A stretch of 64,000 nucleotides of DNA. Source: Winogradskyella pelagia. Its GTDB lineage: Bacteria > Bacteroidota > Bacteroidia > Flavobacteriales > Flavobacteriaceae. Position 1 is the first letter of the stretch. Each line of letters starts with the position of its first letter. Below are positions 53,210-62,512 of the stretch, piece by piece. Under the pieces are notes generated by a model. That model saw only the letters and a list, made by a program, of their open reading frames with translations. It had not been told where the DNA came from and did not search any database. The position numbers and the translations under genes were made by a program. Where the stretch lies: positions 186,001 to 250,000 of the forward strand of contig NZ_JAGEVF010000001.1 of the NCBI RefSeq assembly GCF_017581965.1, in the 5' to 3' direction.

Positions 53210-54007
53210 ATGAAAACAATCCTAGTTCCTGTTGGGTCTTCAAAAAATGCGAAGTCCCATTTACAATACGCCATTGACTTTGCTCGAGCTTTTGGAGCAA
53301 AGGTTTATGTGGTGCAAATATATAATGTCTATACCAAAGCAGGGACTATGATTAAGATAGACCATATTCTTCAAAGAGAGTCTATGGCTTTTTTGGAATC
53401 TCATATTGCCTCTATTGATAAAAAGGGTGTTGAAGTAATTGCCAAAACCTTTAAGGGCGATTTAATTGACACTATTGAGGGTGTTTGTAAAAGCCTAGAA
53501 GTGGACTTAATCATACTTGAACCAAGAACCAATTCCATCAAGGAGGAGGTTTACTTAGGAAAAACATCTGGCAAAATTGTAAAACGGACACAAATACCAG
53601 CCTTAATTGTACCTGAAGGGTATCAGTACAAACCCATTGTGAAAATTCTTTTAGCCCTAAAATCAGCAATTATTAAAAAGAATGATGTTTTACAACCGTT
53701 GATAGATATTAAGAATCAGTTTAAGGCAGTGCTCAACATACTTCTGGTTAAAACGCCTTATCATAAAAAAGAAGATTTTGAATTAAATAATCAATTAGAG
53801 GCTATGATTACCAATTCTACTATTGCAGAGAGGCCCACGACCTTCCAAGCAGTGCTAGAACATTACCAAAGTAATAATCCAGATTTATTATGCGTTGTTA
53901 GGCGAAAGCGAGGATTCTTCTCTAAGTTGTGGGAAAAAGATACCATATTAAAAAAGGACTTTCATGCTAACAAAATGCCAGTTCTAGTGCTTAGCGGACT
54001 TAAGTAA
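53210..54007 (+). CDS. Universal stress protein
   Basis: A 265-aa protein starting MKTILVPVGSSKNAKSHLQYAIDFA. The first Usp domain (about 1-140) is clear, with LGKTSGKIVKRTQIPALIVP near its end; its G-x2-G-x9-G-S ATP loop is altered (GKTSGKIVKRT). The second half (about 145-265) is a divergent second Usp-like domain ending MPVLVLSGLK. Longer in-frame starts cross the promoter box and are rejected. It lies 5 nt before the DNA methyltransferase gene. Confidence 0.87.
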   Translation: MKTILVPVGSSKNAKSHLQYAIDFARAFGAKVYVVQIYNVYTKAGTMIKIDHILQRESMAFLESHIASIDKKGVEVIAKTFKGDLIDTIEGVCKSLEVDLIILEPRTNSIKEEVYLGKTSGKIVKRTQIPALIVPEGYQYKPIVKILLALKSAIIKKNDVLQPLIDIKNQFKAVLNILLVKTPYHKKEDFELNNQLEAMITNSTIAERPTTFQAVLEHYQSNNPDLLCVVRRKRGFFSKLWEKDTILKKDFHANKMPVLVLSGLK

Positions 54008-54012
54008 TTTTT

Positions 54013-55278
54013 ATGCCGAACCATACAATTAAAACAGTTGAACTTTTTGCTGGTGTTGGTGGCTTTAGAATCGGACTAGAAGGCTATCCCAGAAAAGAAA
54101 ACAGCCCCTATAAAGTTGTTTGGAGCAATCAATGGGAACCTAGCACCAAACTTCAGCATGCAAATTTAGTTTACAATAACAAATGGCCCTCATCCAATCA
54201 TTGCGGCGATGATATCGCTAGTGTTGTAGTTGAAGCTATCCCTGATCATGATTTACTTGTTGGTGGTTTTCCATGCCAAGATTACTCCGTGGCAACAACC
54301 TTAAAACGCAGCGGTGGGTTAATAGGTAAAAAAGGAGTGTTATGGTGGCAAATCTATCGAATTTTAGAAGGTAAGAAAGGAAGAAAACCAAAGTACCTAT
54401 TATTAGAAAATGTAGATCGCTTATTGAAGTCTCCAGCTTCCCAGCGTGGGCGCGATTTTGCAATGATGCTCTCATCTTTGAATAGTCTAGGTTATGCTGT
54501 TGAGTGGAAGGTTATTAATGCTGCTGAGTATGGTATGCCACAAAGACGACGACGGATTTTTATAATAGGATATCATAAAAGCACGGTCTTATATAAGAAA
54601 TTAAAGCGCCAAAAAGATAAGGCAGCGTGGTTGTTTCAAGATGGTATTTCAGCAAAAGCTTTTCCCGGTGTTAGCCAGAATAATTCTTGTTTTCAAGGTG
54701 AGGTACCGAACGATTTAGTTGAGGTCTCTGAGAATTTTAACAAAGGCCAGAAGTTATCGCCATTTCAAAACACTGGAGTAATGATTAACGGTACATACTG
54801 GACAGAAAAGTATACTGCAGAGTATGACGGAAATTTCAAAAGTTTAGGTGATATCTTAGTACCTGAAGAAGAGGTGTCAGAAGAGTTTTATTTGCAAGAT
54901 GATACTCTAGATAAGTGGATGTATTTAAAAGGAGCTAAAAACGAGAAACGCTATAATAAAGCCAATGACTTTTGGTATAACTATAACGAGGGAAGTATGG
55001 TTTTCCCTGATGCGCTAGATAGGCCATCTCGCACAATTATCACAGGAGAAGGTGGCAAATCGGCATCTAGATTTAAGCATGTTGTTTTGGTCAATGGCCG
55101 TTTAAGGAGGCTTACACCAATTGAATTGGAGCGGTTAAATATGTTTCCAGATAACCATACCATGGTTGATGGAATTACTGATGCCAAGAGAGCATTTTTT
55201 ATGGGGAATGCCCTTGTTGTTGGTGTAGTGCAACAATTAGGAGAGGTCCTAGCACAAGAGATTAAAGCTGATAAATAG
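54013..55278 (+). CDS. DNA (cytosine-5)-methyltransferase
   Basis: A 421-aa C5-MTase. Motif I is ELFAGVGGFRIGL (10-22), the catalytic PCQ motif has Cys88 (GGFPCQDYS), ENV is at 132-134 and motif VIII QRRRRIFIIGY at 177-187; the target-recognition region spans about 195-335, and motifs IX-X (RRLTPIELERLNMFPD, then FMGNALVVGV) close the fold. The target site cannot be read from sequence alone. It is encoded convergent with a nuclease-like gene (17-nt 3' overlap), so it is probably the methylase half of a type II restriction-modification system. Confidence 0.95.
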   Translation: MPNHTIKTVELFAGVGGFRIGLEGYPRKENSPYKVVWSNQWEPSTKLQHANLVYNNKWPSSNHCGDDIASVVVEAIPDHDLLVGGFPCQDYSVATTLKRSGGLIGKKGVLWWQIYRILEGKKGRKPKYLLLENVDRLLKSPASQRGRDFAMMLSSLNSLGYAVEWKVINAAEYGMPQRRRRIFIIGYHKSTVLYKKLKRQKDKAAWLFQDGISAKAFPGVSQNNSCFQGEVPNDLVEVSENFNKGQKLSPFQNTGVMINGTYWTEKYTAEYDGNFKSLGDILVPEEEVSEEFYLQDDTLDKWMYLKGAKNEKRYNKANDFWYNYNEGSMVFPDALDRPSRTIITGEGGKSASRFKHVVLVNGRLRRLTPIELERLNMFPDNHTMVDGITDAKRAFFMGNALVVGVVQQLGEVLAQEIKADK

Positions 55279-55894
55279 TTTTACCAACATTTTCCTTAAT
55301 GAGATAATCTAGTTTTAGAACCAAATTAATGGGCTGTTCGCTTTTATTGTTTTTTGAAAAAAACAAGACGCCCTCAGATTTATAATCTAATGCTTTAATA
55401 GGATGTCTTCCGTGTTTCCCGTGATTACGGATTTCTTTTTCCATACGGAATAAAGTGCTTTCCGTTAGACCTTTATCACTAAGTAAGTTCAGCAATTTAT
55501 CTTTATAAATACCTGTAATTTTTAAGTGAGAAAGCTCTTTATCTGTTGAATTCTCTCTGAAATGAATATTGGTAATTAAAAAATAGATATCTGTTTTTTT
55601 TGATTTGTCGTAAAGCCAACCTTGATGCCAAATACCATTTTTTAAATACGAAAGTTCAAAAGCAAATGTTGGTAATGTTGTATTGAGATAGTCGAGCTGC
55701 GCTTTTTCATCTACAAAATATTCTTTTTCCGAGTTGCGCAGAATTAAATCTATCCCGATGTGCTGTTTTTTAATGTCGTAAACCCGTTCTGTACTGTAAT
55801 TGGTAGCGTTAAATATTTTTGGATAAAGTTGATCCAAACACTTAGCCAGTTGCGCTTCGTTATTCAAATCGTTTTGAAAATTAGAATCTGGCAT
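55262..55894 (-). CDS. Putative type II restriction endonuclease (PD-(D/E)xK-like)
   Basis: A 210-aa protein from ATG 55894. A PD-(D/E)xK-like core is visible: Asp49 in IGIDLIL and Asp62-Glu-Lys64 in FVDEKAQ. It converges on the cytosine methyltransferase gene with a 17-nt overlap, which supports a cognate restriction enzyme. A longer frame reaches 55969, but its extra N-terminus contains the predicted promoter of the neighbouring tRNA-Ala gene, so the shorter start is favoured. No close family is recognised by name, and nuclease activity is an inference. Confidence 0.6.
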   Translation of the reverse strand: MPDSNFQNDLNNEAQLAKCLDQLYPKIFNATNYSTERVYDIKKQHIGIDLILRNSEKEYFVDEKAQLDYLNTTLPTFAFELSYLKNGIWHQGWLYDKSKKTDIYFLITNIHFRENSTDKELSHLKITGIYKDKLLNLLSDKGLTESTLFRMEKEIRNHGKHGRHPIKALDYKSEGVLFFSKNNKSEQPINLVLKLDYLIKENVGKTIYQL

Positions 55895-55904
55895 TTGTAA
55901 TATC

Positions 55905-55938
55905 TTTTGTATTGGTGATTTAAATTTAGCTAATTTTG
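55905..55938 (+). promoter_or_regulatory. Promoter for tRNA-Ala
   Basis: -33 TTTTG at 55905-55909, a 21-nt spacer and -7 TAATTTTG at 55931-55938, 40 nt before the tRNA. It lies in the divergent gap upstream of the nuclease-like gene start. Confidence 0.55.
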
Positions 55939-55978
55939 CATAATGTATTGATTTATGCTTTATTTGCATAGCTGAAAA

Positions 55979-56052
55979 GGGGATGTAGCTCAGTTGGCTA
56001 GAGCGCTTGACTGGCAGTCAAGAGGTCGTCGGTTCGAGCCCGATCTTCTCCA
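55979..56052 (+). tRNA. tRNA-Ala (GGC)
   Basis: A 74-nt cloverleaf with D stem GCTC/GAGC, anticodon stem CTTGA/TCAAG enclosing CTGGCAG (anticodon GGC, reading GCC/GCU), T arm GTCGG-TTCGAGC-CCGAT and discriminator A. The acceptor stem GGGGATG/CTTCTCC contains the alanine identity pair G3-T70 and, unusually, a T6-T67 mismatch. CCA is not encoded. It is followed by a terminator. Confidence 0.93.
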
Positions 56053-56055
56053 CTG

Positions 56056-56082
56056 AATGCCCCAATAATTGGGGCATTTTTA
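56056..56082 (+). terminator. Intrinsic terminator of tRNA-Ala
   Basis: A 10-bp stem AATGCCCCAA / TTGGGGCATT with loop TAA and a T-run, starting 4 nt after the tRNA. Confidence 0.9.
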
Positions 56083-56919
56083 TTTTATGAAATCAATTAT
56101 ATTTTCAACAACAAGATTAAGCTCTTCAGATAACTCATCCTTATCCCATGGATGTTTAGTGTTAAAAACGTGGTCCGCCCCTTTAATTATCTCAAGTTTA
56201 CTTTTGGGATTCCATTGGTGTAAGGCTATGGCCTCGTCGATCTTAACGGATGTATCGTTGTTACCATGAATAATAAGATGTGGTATGCTGATATTTTTTG
56301 TGGCGTTTTTAATATTTAATCGTTCTTTGTTGGCTAGATAATCCTCGTAGAACTGATAGTAGTGCGGCATTTCTTGTTTTGTCCTGCCATTAATGACATG
56401 TTTTACTCCACTTTTTTCCCACAATTCAATCTCTTCGGGATTACCAAATCTAGTTTCAAAATCACTAACTCCTGCCAATGTTATAACCTTCTTAATCCTA
56501 ACGTCTTCTGCGGTTTTAAGAATAACAATTCCACCACCACGGCTGTGGCCAATTAAATTGATATTTGATGGATTAACGAAGCTATTGTTTCTAAAATGGT
56601 TCTGTGTCCAATCGAGGATATCGTTCAAATCATTGAGCTCTTTACTATAATTATTTTGTCCAAAAGCCTCAAGATCTGGGAAATCAATGGGATTTTCTGT
56701 TGTTCCACCGTTATGAGAAAAATTAAATTTAACCACACCCATCCCTAAATTTGCTAGGTATTGGCACATTAAATTCCAGGCGCCCCAATCTTTGAACCCC
56801 TTGTATCCGTGGCAAAAAATGACTATCGGTTGATTTTTAAATTCTTTTGAATAGAAAGTGTCTAGGACAATAGATCTATTTTTAGGTCTCTTTAAAATGA
56901 TATTTCTTACTTCTTCCAT
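56080..56919 (-). CDS. Alpha/beta hydrolase
   Basis: A 279-aa serine hydrolase. The triad is Ser126 in GHSRGGG, Asp222 in HGNNDTSV and His250 in GADHVF; the oxyanion segment is HGYKGF (37-42). No signal peptide. It resembles dienelactone-hydrolase/osmotically induced esterase-like families, substrate unknown. The ATG shares one base with the addB-like stop (TGATG), so the two are translationally coupled. Confidence 0.88.
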   Translation of the reverse strand: MEEVRNIILKRPKNRSIVLDTFYSKEFKNQPIVIFCHGYKGFKDWGAWNLMCQYLANLGMGVVKFNFSHNGGTTENPIDFPDLEAFGQNNYSKELNDLNDILDWTQNHFRNNSFVNPSNINLIGHSRGGGIVILKTAEDVRIKKVITLAGVSDFETRFGNPEEIELWEKSGVKHVINGRTKQEMPHYYQFYEDYLANKERLNIKNATKNISIPHLIIHGNNDTSVKIDEAIALHQWNPKSKLEIIKGADHVFNTKHPWDKDELSEELNLVVENIIDFIK

Positions 56920-59672
56920 CAGTCAGTTTCTTTTTCTATAAAATCAATCGCTGGATTGAATATTTCTAGTATCAGTTTATGAAGTTCATTTTCGAATGCT
57001 CTCAACGTTTCTTCTGTTATAGCCTCATCTCTTTTGTTTTTCTGATCTGGATTTATCTTTGTGAATTTTAGAAGGCCAGCGCTTAGGTTTTTAAACGAGT
57101 AAATTCCTGCTTCAACAGGAAGTGTGATTTTATTTTGTTTAAACATCATATAGGTGTAGCACAGTAATTGAAAGGGTTTACTGTATTTATTGTAATCAGT
57201 AGCGATTTCATTCCACACACCAATTACCACTTTATTTTTTTCAACTTTACCAGATTTATAGTCTATAATCCTAATTACACCATTAAATTCATCAACTCTA
57301 TCAACTTTACCTTTGATTATAATAGGGATATCTAATCCTTCAATTTGTAATGAAGTACTTTCATCTGTTTCAATGGCAAGAATTTTAATGGTATTTCCCT
57401 TTTTAATGCTTTCTAATTCTATGTCTATAAAGTTTAATATAAAATGTTGTGCAATTTCGAATACAATGAGGTTCTTCCCTTTGGTAAAACCCCCTTCTTT
57501 GTAAGTGGCTTTAAATTCATTGGCAACTGCTTCTTGGACCTTTTCTTTAAAAGAAAGGAGCAATTCTTCCGTCAAAGTACAATTTTCATAGGGCTTATAA
57601 AATTGCTCTAAAGTATTATGAATAACTGTACCTAATGTATTTGCTGCAATACTTTCTTCAACATCTTCAAATTCTTTTATTTTAAGCAGTTTTTCGTAAT
57701 AAAAATCTAAAGGATTTCTGATATAGCTTGTTAATGAAGATGGAGAAAATCCACCTTCAGCTAAAGCTTTAATCTCTTTAATAAGTTCAGGTGTCTTTTT
57801 TATAGTTTTGTTTAAAGCATCAATAACCGGAATTTGAGGTTGGGCAAGTACCTGCTCAATGGAATGTATGCCCTCCACTTCTAGCTGTGCTATAAACCTA
57901 CTTTTTTCGCCGCCTTTTAATGCATCAGACTCAGTATTGTAGATGATATAAACCTCTTTTGCACGTTGTAGAAGCCTGTAAAAATGATAAGTGTATACAG
58001 CATCTTTTTCTTTAAAGGTTGGTAAAGCGTTCTCAATTTTTACATCATAAGGAATAAAGGAATTGTTGGTTTTACCAGCAGGTAGAATACCCTCATTAAC
58101 AGAACTTATAATCACTGTTTCAAAATCTAAAGCCCTAGATTCTAACATTCCCATAATTTGTAAGCCTTCTAAGGGCTCACCTTGAAAATCCATGGTTTCC
58201 ATATTCAATAGTTCTTTAAAAAGGGTGTAAAGACTAGAAATATTTTCGAGGTAGTTGTATTGGCTATGAAGGTCGTTAAGTCTATTAAATAAGTTATGGA
58301 AACAATATAGATATTCCATTTCCAATCGTTGCACCGATGGGTCTAATTGCTCTTTTATTTTGTAGATAAGCGCACTAATTCTCTCAATTGCGATTTGAGG
58401 ATTATCATCCCAGGACCCAAAGATTAAATCAATACTATTTTCTTCATCAGGTATTATAGATTTGATTTTTTCGGTGTCTAAATATATGATGTTGTTTTGC
58501 TGAATATACTCAATAAGTTCATTGGCCTTATTAGAAGAATTTTGTTGAAACAGTCTATATACTGATGGCAGCACCAGAAGGTCTACGACATCCTTATAAT
58601 AAAATGAGTTTGAAGACTGTTTATGTAAATTGAATAGGGAAATAAAAAGGTTTGCCAGTGGTACAAATTTTAAAGGTAGCCCCATGGTTACGTTAATAGA
58701 ATTGATAGACTCCGGTAACGAATTTAGAAGTGGTAGCAACAGATTTTCTTCCCCTAAAACCACGGCCACATGTTCTAAAGAACGCTTTTTACTATGAATA
58801 GTCTCTAGGAGCTGACCGATATATTTTGCCTGACCGACGTTTTTAGGAACTCCAATGGCTTTTATAGATTTAGCCTCCCTATATGTATTTGAAGCCCATT
58901 TTAAAGGTCCGTTTTTAAAGTGCTTCCAGTTAGAAGTGTATTCTCTTATAAATAAACCTGCATCATGGTATTTATCGTTTAGAAAGGTAGAGTCAATATC
59001 CCAGTATATTTGGGCTAAGTCATTGTCAATTAATTCCTGTATGATTCTTTTTTCAGAAGTATTTAATGCATTAAAGCCTAGGAAAACGTGGTTGAGCTTG
59101 GGATGGTTAACCATATACAATTCTAAATTATTACAAGCTTCCCTGTAGAGTAGACCTTGATAGCCTTGATTGTTCTTCAATAGGTCTCTTGCAAAAGTTT
59201 TATAGAACTGTTTTAATTTGTTCCAAAATTTTAGATGTTGTTTAATTAATGGTGTTTGATTCTCTGCAAGCGACCAATGATTTAATTCTTTTATGGCCTT
59301 TAGATAATCAAAAATATTATTTTGATTTATAAGGTAGCGGTCAATTTCATTAAAGTCTTGCAATAAGACATTTGCCCATGTAAAGAAAGACTCAAAGGGT
59401 TCTTGCTCGTCTTGTGGTGTTAACTTAAGATAAGATTCATAAAGTTTAAAAATAAGTTCTGAATCTGGTAAAAGCTTTAGGTCAGATAGCTCCTCAACAA
59501 ATTCTTCAATACTAATAATTGAAGGTGAAAATATCGGTCGTCGTAGTAATGTAGAAAGTTCATTTTTTAAAAATACACCAGCTCGTTTGCTAGGGAGAAC
59601 AAATACGATAGTATCAAGACTAACATTTTTATCATTTAAATCTTGTAGTACCTGCTTAATAAAACTGTCCAT
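56919..59672 (-). CDS. AddB-like PD-(D/E)xK exonuclease/helicase-fold subunit
   Basis: A 917-aa protein. The N-terminal two thirds have the inactivated UvrD/RecB-type helicase fold of AddB (start SFIKQVLQDL, VFVLPSKRAG in place of a strong Walker motif), and the last 270 residues form a RecB-like nuclease domain with GKVDRVDEFNGVIRIIDYKSGK. It would pair with the AddA-type helicase encoded at the right edge to process double-strand breaks. Two genes (ompA-like, kbl) lie between the two subunit genes on the same strand. Confidence 0.82.
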   Translation of the reverse strand: MDSFIKQVLQDLNDKNVSLDTIVFVLPSKRAGVFLKNELSTLLRRPIFSPSIISIEEFVEELSDLKLLPDSELIFKLYESYLKLTPQDEQEPFESFFTWANVLLQDFNEIDRYLINQNNIFDYLKAIKELNHWSLAENQTPLIKQHLKFWNKLKQFYKTFARDLLKNNQGYQGLLYREACNNLELYMVNHPKLNHVFLGFNALNTSEKRIIQELIDNDLAQIYWDIDSTFLNDKYHDAGLFIREYTSNWKHFKNGPLKWASNTYREAKSIKAIGVPKNVGQAKYIGQLLETIHSKKRSLEHVAVVLGEENLLLPLLNSLPESINSINVTMGLPLKFVPLANLFISLFNLHKQSSNSFYYKDVVDLLVLPSVYRLFQQNSSNKANELIEYIQQNNIIYLDTEKIKSIIPDEENSIDLIFGSWDDNPQIAIERISALIYKIKEQLDPSVQRLEMEYLYCFHNLFNRLNDLHSQYNYLENISSLYTLFKELLNMETMDFQGEPLEGLQIMGMLESRALDFETVIISSVNEGILPAGKTNNSFIPYDVKIENALPTFKEKDAVYTYHFYRLLQRAKEVYIIYNTESDALKGGEKSRFIAQLEVEGIHSIEQVLAQPQIPVIDALNKTIKKTPELIKEIKALAEGGFSPSSLTSYIRNPLDFYYEKLLKIKEFEDVEESIAANTLGTVIHNTLEQFYKPYENCTLTEELLLSFKEKVQEAVANEFKATYKEGGFTKGKNLIVFEIAQHFILNFIDIELESIKKGNTIKILAIETDESTSLQIEGLDIPIIIKGKVDRVDEFNGVIRIIDYKSGKVEKNKVVIGVWNEIATDYNKYSKPFQLLCYTYMMFKQNKITLPVEAGIYSFKNLSAGLLKFTKINPDQKNKRDEAITEETLRAFENELHKLILEIFNPAIDFIEKETD

Positions 59673-59684
59673 ACTATAAAAATA

Positions 59685-59713
59685 AAAAACGCTCCGAATT
59701 TCGGAGCGTTTTT
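59685..59713 (-). terminator. Intrinsic terminator after the OmpA-like gene
   Basis: A 13-bp stem AAAAACGCTCCGA / TCGGAGCGTTTTT with loop ATT. It is T-tailed on both strands, lies 26 nt past the OmpA-like stop and 13 nt before the addB-like start, so addB is likely separately transcribed. Confidence 0.9.
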
Positions 59714-59738
59714 CTAATTTATATAAGTGTCTATTTAA

Positions 59739-61154
59739 TTACTTCTGTGGGTTTAATAGAACTACTTCAACACGTCTGTTGTTTTTTCTTCCGCTTCTAG
59801 TTTTATTATCTGCTATTGGCTTGGCTTCACCATATCCTTTAGCTTCTAAACGATCTGCTGCAATTCCATTTGCTATTAAATAGTCTCTTACAGAATTTGC
59901 TCTTCTTTCAGATAATAATTGATTTGTTCTTTCAGAACCAGTACTATCAGTGTGTCCGTCAATTGAGAATCTAGAGTTTGGATATTCTTTCAATATCGCA
60001 ACAATGTTATCTACAACTTGCTCAGAATCACCTTTAATAGAGGCTTTACCTGTATCAAATAAGATGGTCTTAGCGTAGTCATTTAATGTTTTCATTACTG
60101 CAGGGCTAGGTGCAACTCTTGGACAACCGTCTAATTCAGCTAAACCAGCTTCGTTAGGACATTTGTCATCTTTATCAAGAATTCCATCACCATCAGTATC
60201 TGGCCAAGGACATCCGTTGTTGGCTGCAGGACCAGCTTCGTTAGGACAGTTATCATCGCCGTCAGCAACACCGTCACCATCAGCATCAGGACAACCCATT
60301 AGTTCTTTTAAGCCAGGAACAGTAGGACACTTGTCATCTTTATCCATTACACCATCACCGTCTGTATCAGGACATCCATTAAATTCAGCTAAACCAGCAT
60401 CGTTAGGACAGTCATCTTTTGAATCTTGGATTCCATCGTTATCAGAATCAGGACATCCGTTGAAGATTTCTAAACCAGCCTCTTCTGGACATGCATCTTC
60501 ATTGTCATATATACCATCACCATCTGTGTCAGTACCACCAAATTTAAATACTACACCAGCTGTATGTTGCCAGTGGATTGGTAAGTAATCTTCAAATGCA
60601 TGCTTGTATGTTGTACGAAGGTCCAAACCAACTTTTTCTGAGAACCAAAATCTTAAGCCAGCAGAACCGTTCAAAGTTCCAGCTCCGATTCCGTCTACCC
60701 ATGAGTAACCACCACCAACACCAAGTAATGGCTCAATAGTATTAGAGCTAATTAATTCTTGGAAACTGTAGGACACCATACCATCAACAGCGAAATATGG
60801 TAATGTTTGATTATTTAAAGGCTTAACAGTAGACTCTTTACCAGTTATAGGGTCAGAAATACTTCCTAATTTGTTGATTCTGTTAAAACTACCTGTTGCG
60901 GAAAACGTAAATCCTGCATCTAAATATTTCGATATTGTAGCCGAACTTATGATTGGAATGATATTCCAATGATCGTTGGCATTAAAGAATTCATCAAAAA
61001 TAGGTCCAGATGGAGTAGGTTCTCCTGTTGGATAAAGATCAACAGCGTTAAGACCAAAGCTGAAAGCCCATGGATTGTTTTTATCTTGCGCATTTGTAGT
61101 GCTAATACCCAATAAAAGCACTGCAACTAATAGTACTCTGCTAAGATTTTTCAT
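59739..61154 (-). CDS. OmpA family protein with TSP type-3 calcium repeats
   Basis: A 471-aa outer membrane protein: signal peptide (1-22, ending TNAQ), an N-terminal beta-barrel of about 190 residues, then five thrombospondin type-3-like repeats (about 210-350) with the DxDGDGxxDxxDxCP calcium motif, and a C-terminal OmpA peptidoglycan-binding domain (about 360-471) with [24 protein letters not shown]. It links outer membrane and cell wall. An excellent promoter (TTG, N19, TACTTTTG) and a strong terminator suggest high, monocistronic expression. Confidence 0.95.
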   Translation of the reverse strand: MKNLSRVLLVAVLLLGISTTNAQDKNNPWAFSFGLNAVDLYPTGEPTPSGPIFDEFFNANDHWNIIPIISSATISKYLDAGFTFSATGSFNRINKLGSISDPITGKESTVKPLNNQTLPYFAVDGMVSYSFQELISSNTIEPLLGVGGGYSWVDGIGAGTLNGSAGLRFWFSEKVGLDLRTTYKHAFEDYLPIHWQHTAGVVFKFGGTDTDGDGIYDNEDACPEEAGLEIFNGCPDSDNDGIQDSKDDCPNDAGLAEFNGCPDTDGDGVMDKDDKCPTVPGLKELMGCPDADGDGVADGDDNCPNEAGPAANNGCPWPDTDGDGILDKDDKCPNEAGLAELDGCPRVAPSPAVMKTLNDYAKTILFDTGKASIKGDSEQVVDNIVAILKEYPNSRFSIDGHTDSTGSERTNQLLSERRANSVRDYLIANGIAADRLEAKGYGEAKPIADNKTRSGRKNNRRVEVVLLNPQK

Positions 61155-61191
61155 ACTCTAATTAATTTTAATTTTAAGTGTTAATTGTTGG

Positions 61192-61221
61192 CAAAAGTAA
61201 ATTGTTAAATGTTATTAACAA
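61192..61221 (-). promoter_or_regulatory. Strong promoter of the OmpA-like gene
   Basis: On the minus strand: TTG (61221-61219), 19-nt spacer, TACTTTTG (61199-61192), a near-perfect Bacteroidota promoter 37 nt before the ATG. Confidence 0.75.
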
Positions 61222-61278
61222 AGACAAATATATAAAAATATTGTTACAAAGCCCCAAAATACAAAGATTGTAGCAAAA

Positions 61279-62472
61279 TTAAATGATTCCGAGGGTTTTG
61301 CCCACCTTTGTGAAGGCCGAAATGGCCTTATCTAATTGTTCTTTTGAATGAGCAGCTGAAAGCTGTACTCTTATCCGCGCTTTGTCTTTGGGAACAACAG
61401 GATAAAAGAAACCAATGACATAAATTCCTTCTTCTAGCAGCATATTGGCCATATTTTGGGAAAGTTTAGCGTCATATAGCATCACTGGGACAATTGCAGA
61501 ATCGCCATCAATAATATCAAAACCTGCGTTTTTCAACCCGGTTTTGAAGTAAGCCGTATTTAATTCTAACTTATCCCTTAGGGAAGTGTCATTCTTTAGC
61601 ATATCAAATACCTTTATTGAAGCACCTACAATTGTAGGTGCAAGAGAATTTGAAAATAAATAGGGCCTAGATCGCTGTCTTAAAATTTCAATAATTTCTT
61701 TTTTTGCCGTTGTGTAGCCTCCCATAGCACCCCCTAAAGCTTTACCAAGTGTTCCGGTAATAATATCAATTCGTCCTAACACACCTTTCTCTTCTAAAGT
61801 ACCTATGCCTGTTTCACCGATAAACCCTGTAGCATGGCACTCATCAATCATGACCATGGCGTCATATTTCTCTGCTAAATCACAGATTTTATCTAGCGGA
61901 GCAACAAGACCGTCCATAGAAAATACACCGTCAGTGACAACTAGTTTATATCTTGCACCACTAGCATTGGCCGCTTGAAGTTGTTTTTCAAGATCAGCCA
62001 TATCATTATTTTGATATCTATAACGTGCCGCTTTACAGAGCCTAACACCGTCTATAATAGAGGCATGGTTTAGGGAATCTGAAATAATGGCGTCTTCTTT
62101 TGTTAACAAGGGTTCAAACACACCACCATTAGCATCAAAAGCTGCAGCATATAAAATGGTGTCTTCTGTACCGTAAAAATCCGCTATTTTTTGTTCTAAT
62201 TCCTTGTGAATATCTTGGGTGCCACATATAAAGCGCACAGAAGACATACCAAAGCCATGGCTGTCTAACGTGTCCTTTGCAGCTTTTATAACCTCTGGGT
62301 GTGCCGATAATCCTAGGTAATTATTAGCGCAGAAATTTAATACCTTCTGACCTGTGTTTAATGTTATTTCAGAACCTTGAGGCGATGTTATAATACGCTC
62401 CTCTTTAAATAATCCAGCCTCTTTAATGGCTTCAATTTCACTTTGCAAGTGGGTTTTAATATTTCCGTACAT
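61279..62472 (-). CDS. kbl: Glycine C-acetyltransferase (2-amino-3-ketobutyrate CoA ligase)
   Basis: A 397-aa PLP enzyme of the alpha-oxoamine synthase family. It interconverts 2-amino-3-ketobutyrate plus CoA with glycine plus acetyl-CoA in threonine breakdown. The PLP Lys is Lys244 ([10 protein letters not shown]), with [10 protein letters not shown] and [11 protein letters not shown] also typical. No tdh (threonine dehydrogenase) is adjacent. A TANNTTTG box lies 21 nt upstream of the start. Confidence 0.95.
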   Translation of the reverse strand: MYGNIKTHLQSEIEAIKEAGLFKEERIITSPQGSEITLNTGQKVLNFCANNYLGLSAHPEVIKAAKDTLDSHGFGMSSVRFICGTQDIHKELEQKIADFYGTEDTILYAAAFDANGGVFEPLLTKEDAIISDSLNHASIIDGVRLCKAARYRYQNNDMADLEKQLQAANASGARYKLVVTDGVFSMDGLVAPLDKICDLAEKYDAMVMIDECHATGFIGETGIGTLEEKGVLGRIDIITGTLGKALGGAMGGYTTAKKEIIEILRQRSRPYLFSNSLAPTIVGASIKVFDMLKNDTSLRDKLELNTAYFKTGLKNAGFDIIDGDSAIVPVMLYDAKLSQNMANMLLEEGIYVIGFFYPVVPKDKARIRVQLSAAHSKEQLDKAISAFTKVGKTLGII

Positions 62473-62493
62473 TTTATGGTTTTTATTTTACGA

Positions 62494-62501
62494 CAAAGAT
62501 A
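62494..62501 (-). promoter_or_regulatory. -7 box TATCTTTG for kbl
   Basis: Exact TANNTTTG on the minus strand, 21 nt before the kbl ATG and 12 nt after the stop of the addA-like gene. Confidence 0.55.
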
Positions 62502-62512
62502 ACATTCGACAA

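Noticed and set aside
55895-55969. N-terminal extension of the nuclease-like protein
   Set aside because: The added codons overlap the predicted tRNA-Ala promoter and contribute no recognisable domain.
53210-56052. tRNA-borne integrative element carrying the R-M genes
   Set aside because: No integrase and no second copy of the tRNA 3' end (attachment repeat) was found in the window.
60113-60535. Tandem repeat array resembling a CRISPR or satellite
   Set aside because: The period corresponds to degenerate thrombospondin type-3 protein repeats in a coding frame; units vary at DNA level and there are no constant repeats with unique spacers.
60163-60588. Long Pro/Ser-rich reading frame on the plus strand
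   Set aside because: It is the antisense of the OmpA-like protein's calcium repeats; the repeated composition of the real gene creates an open frame.
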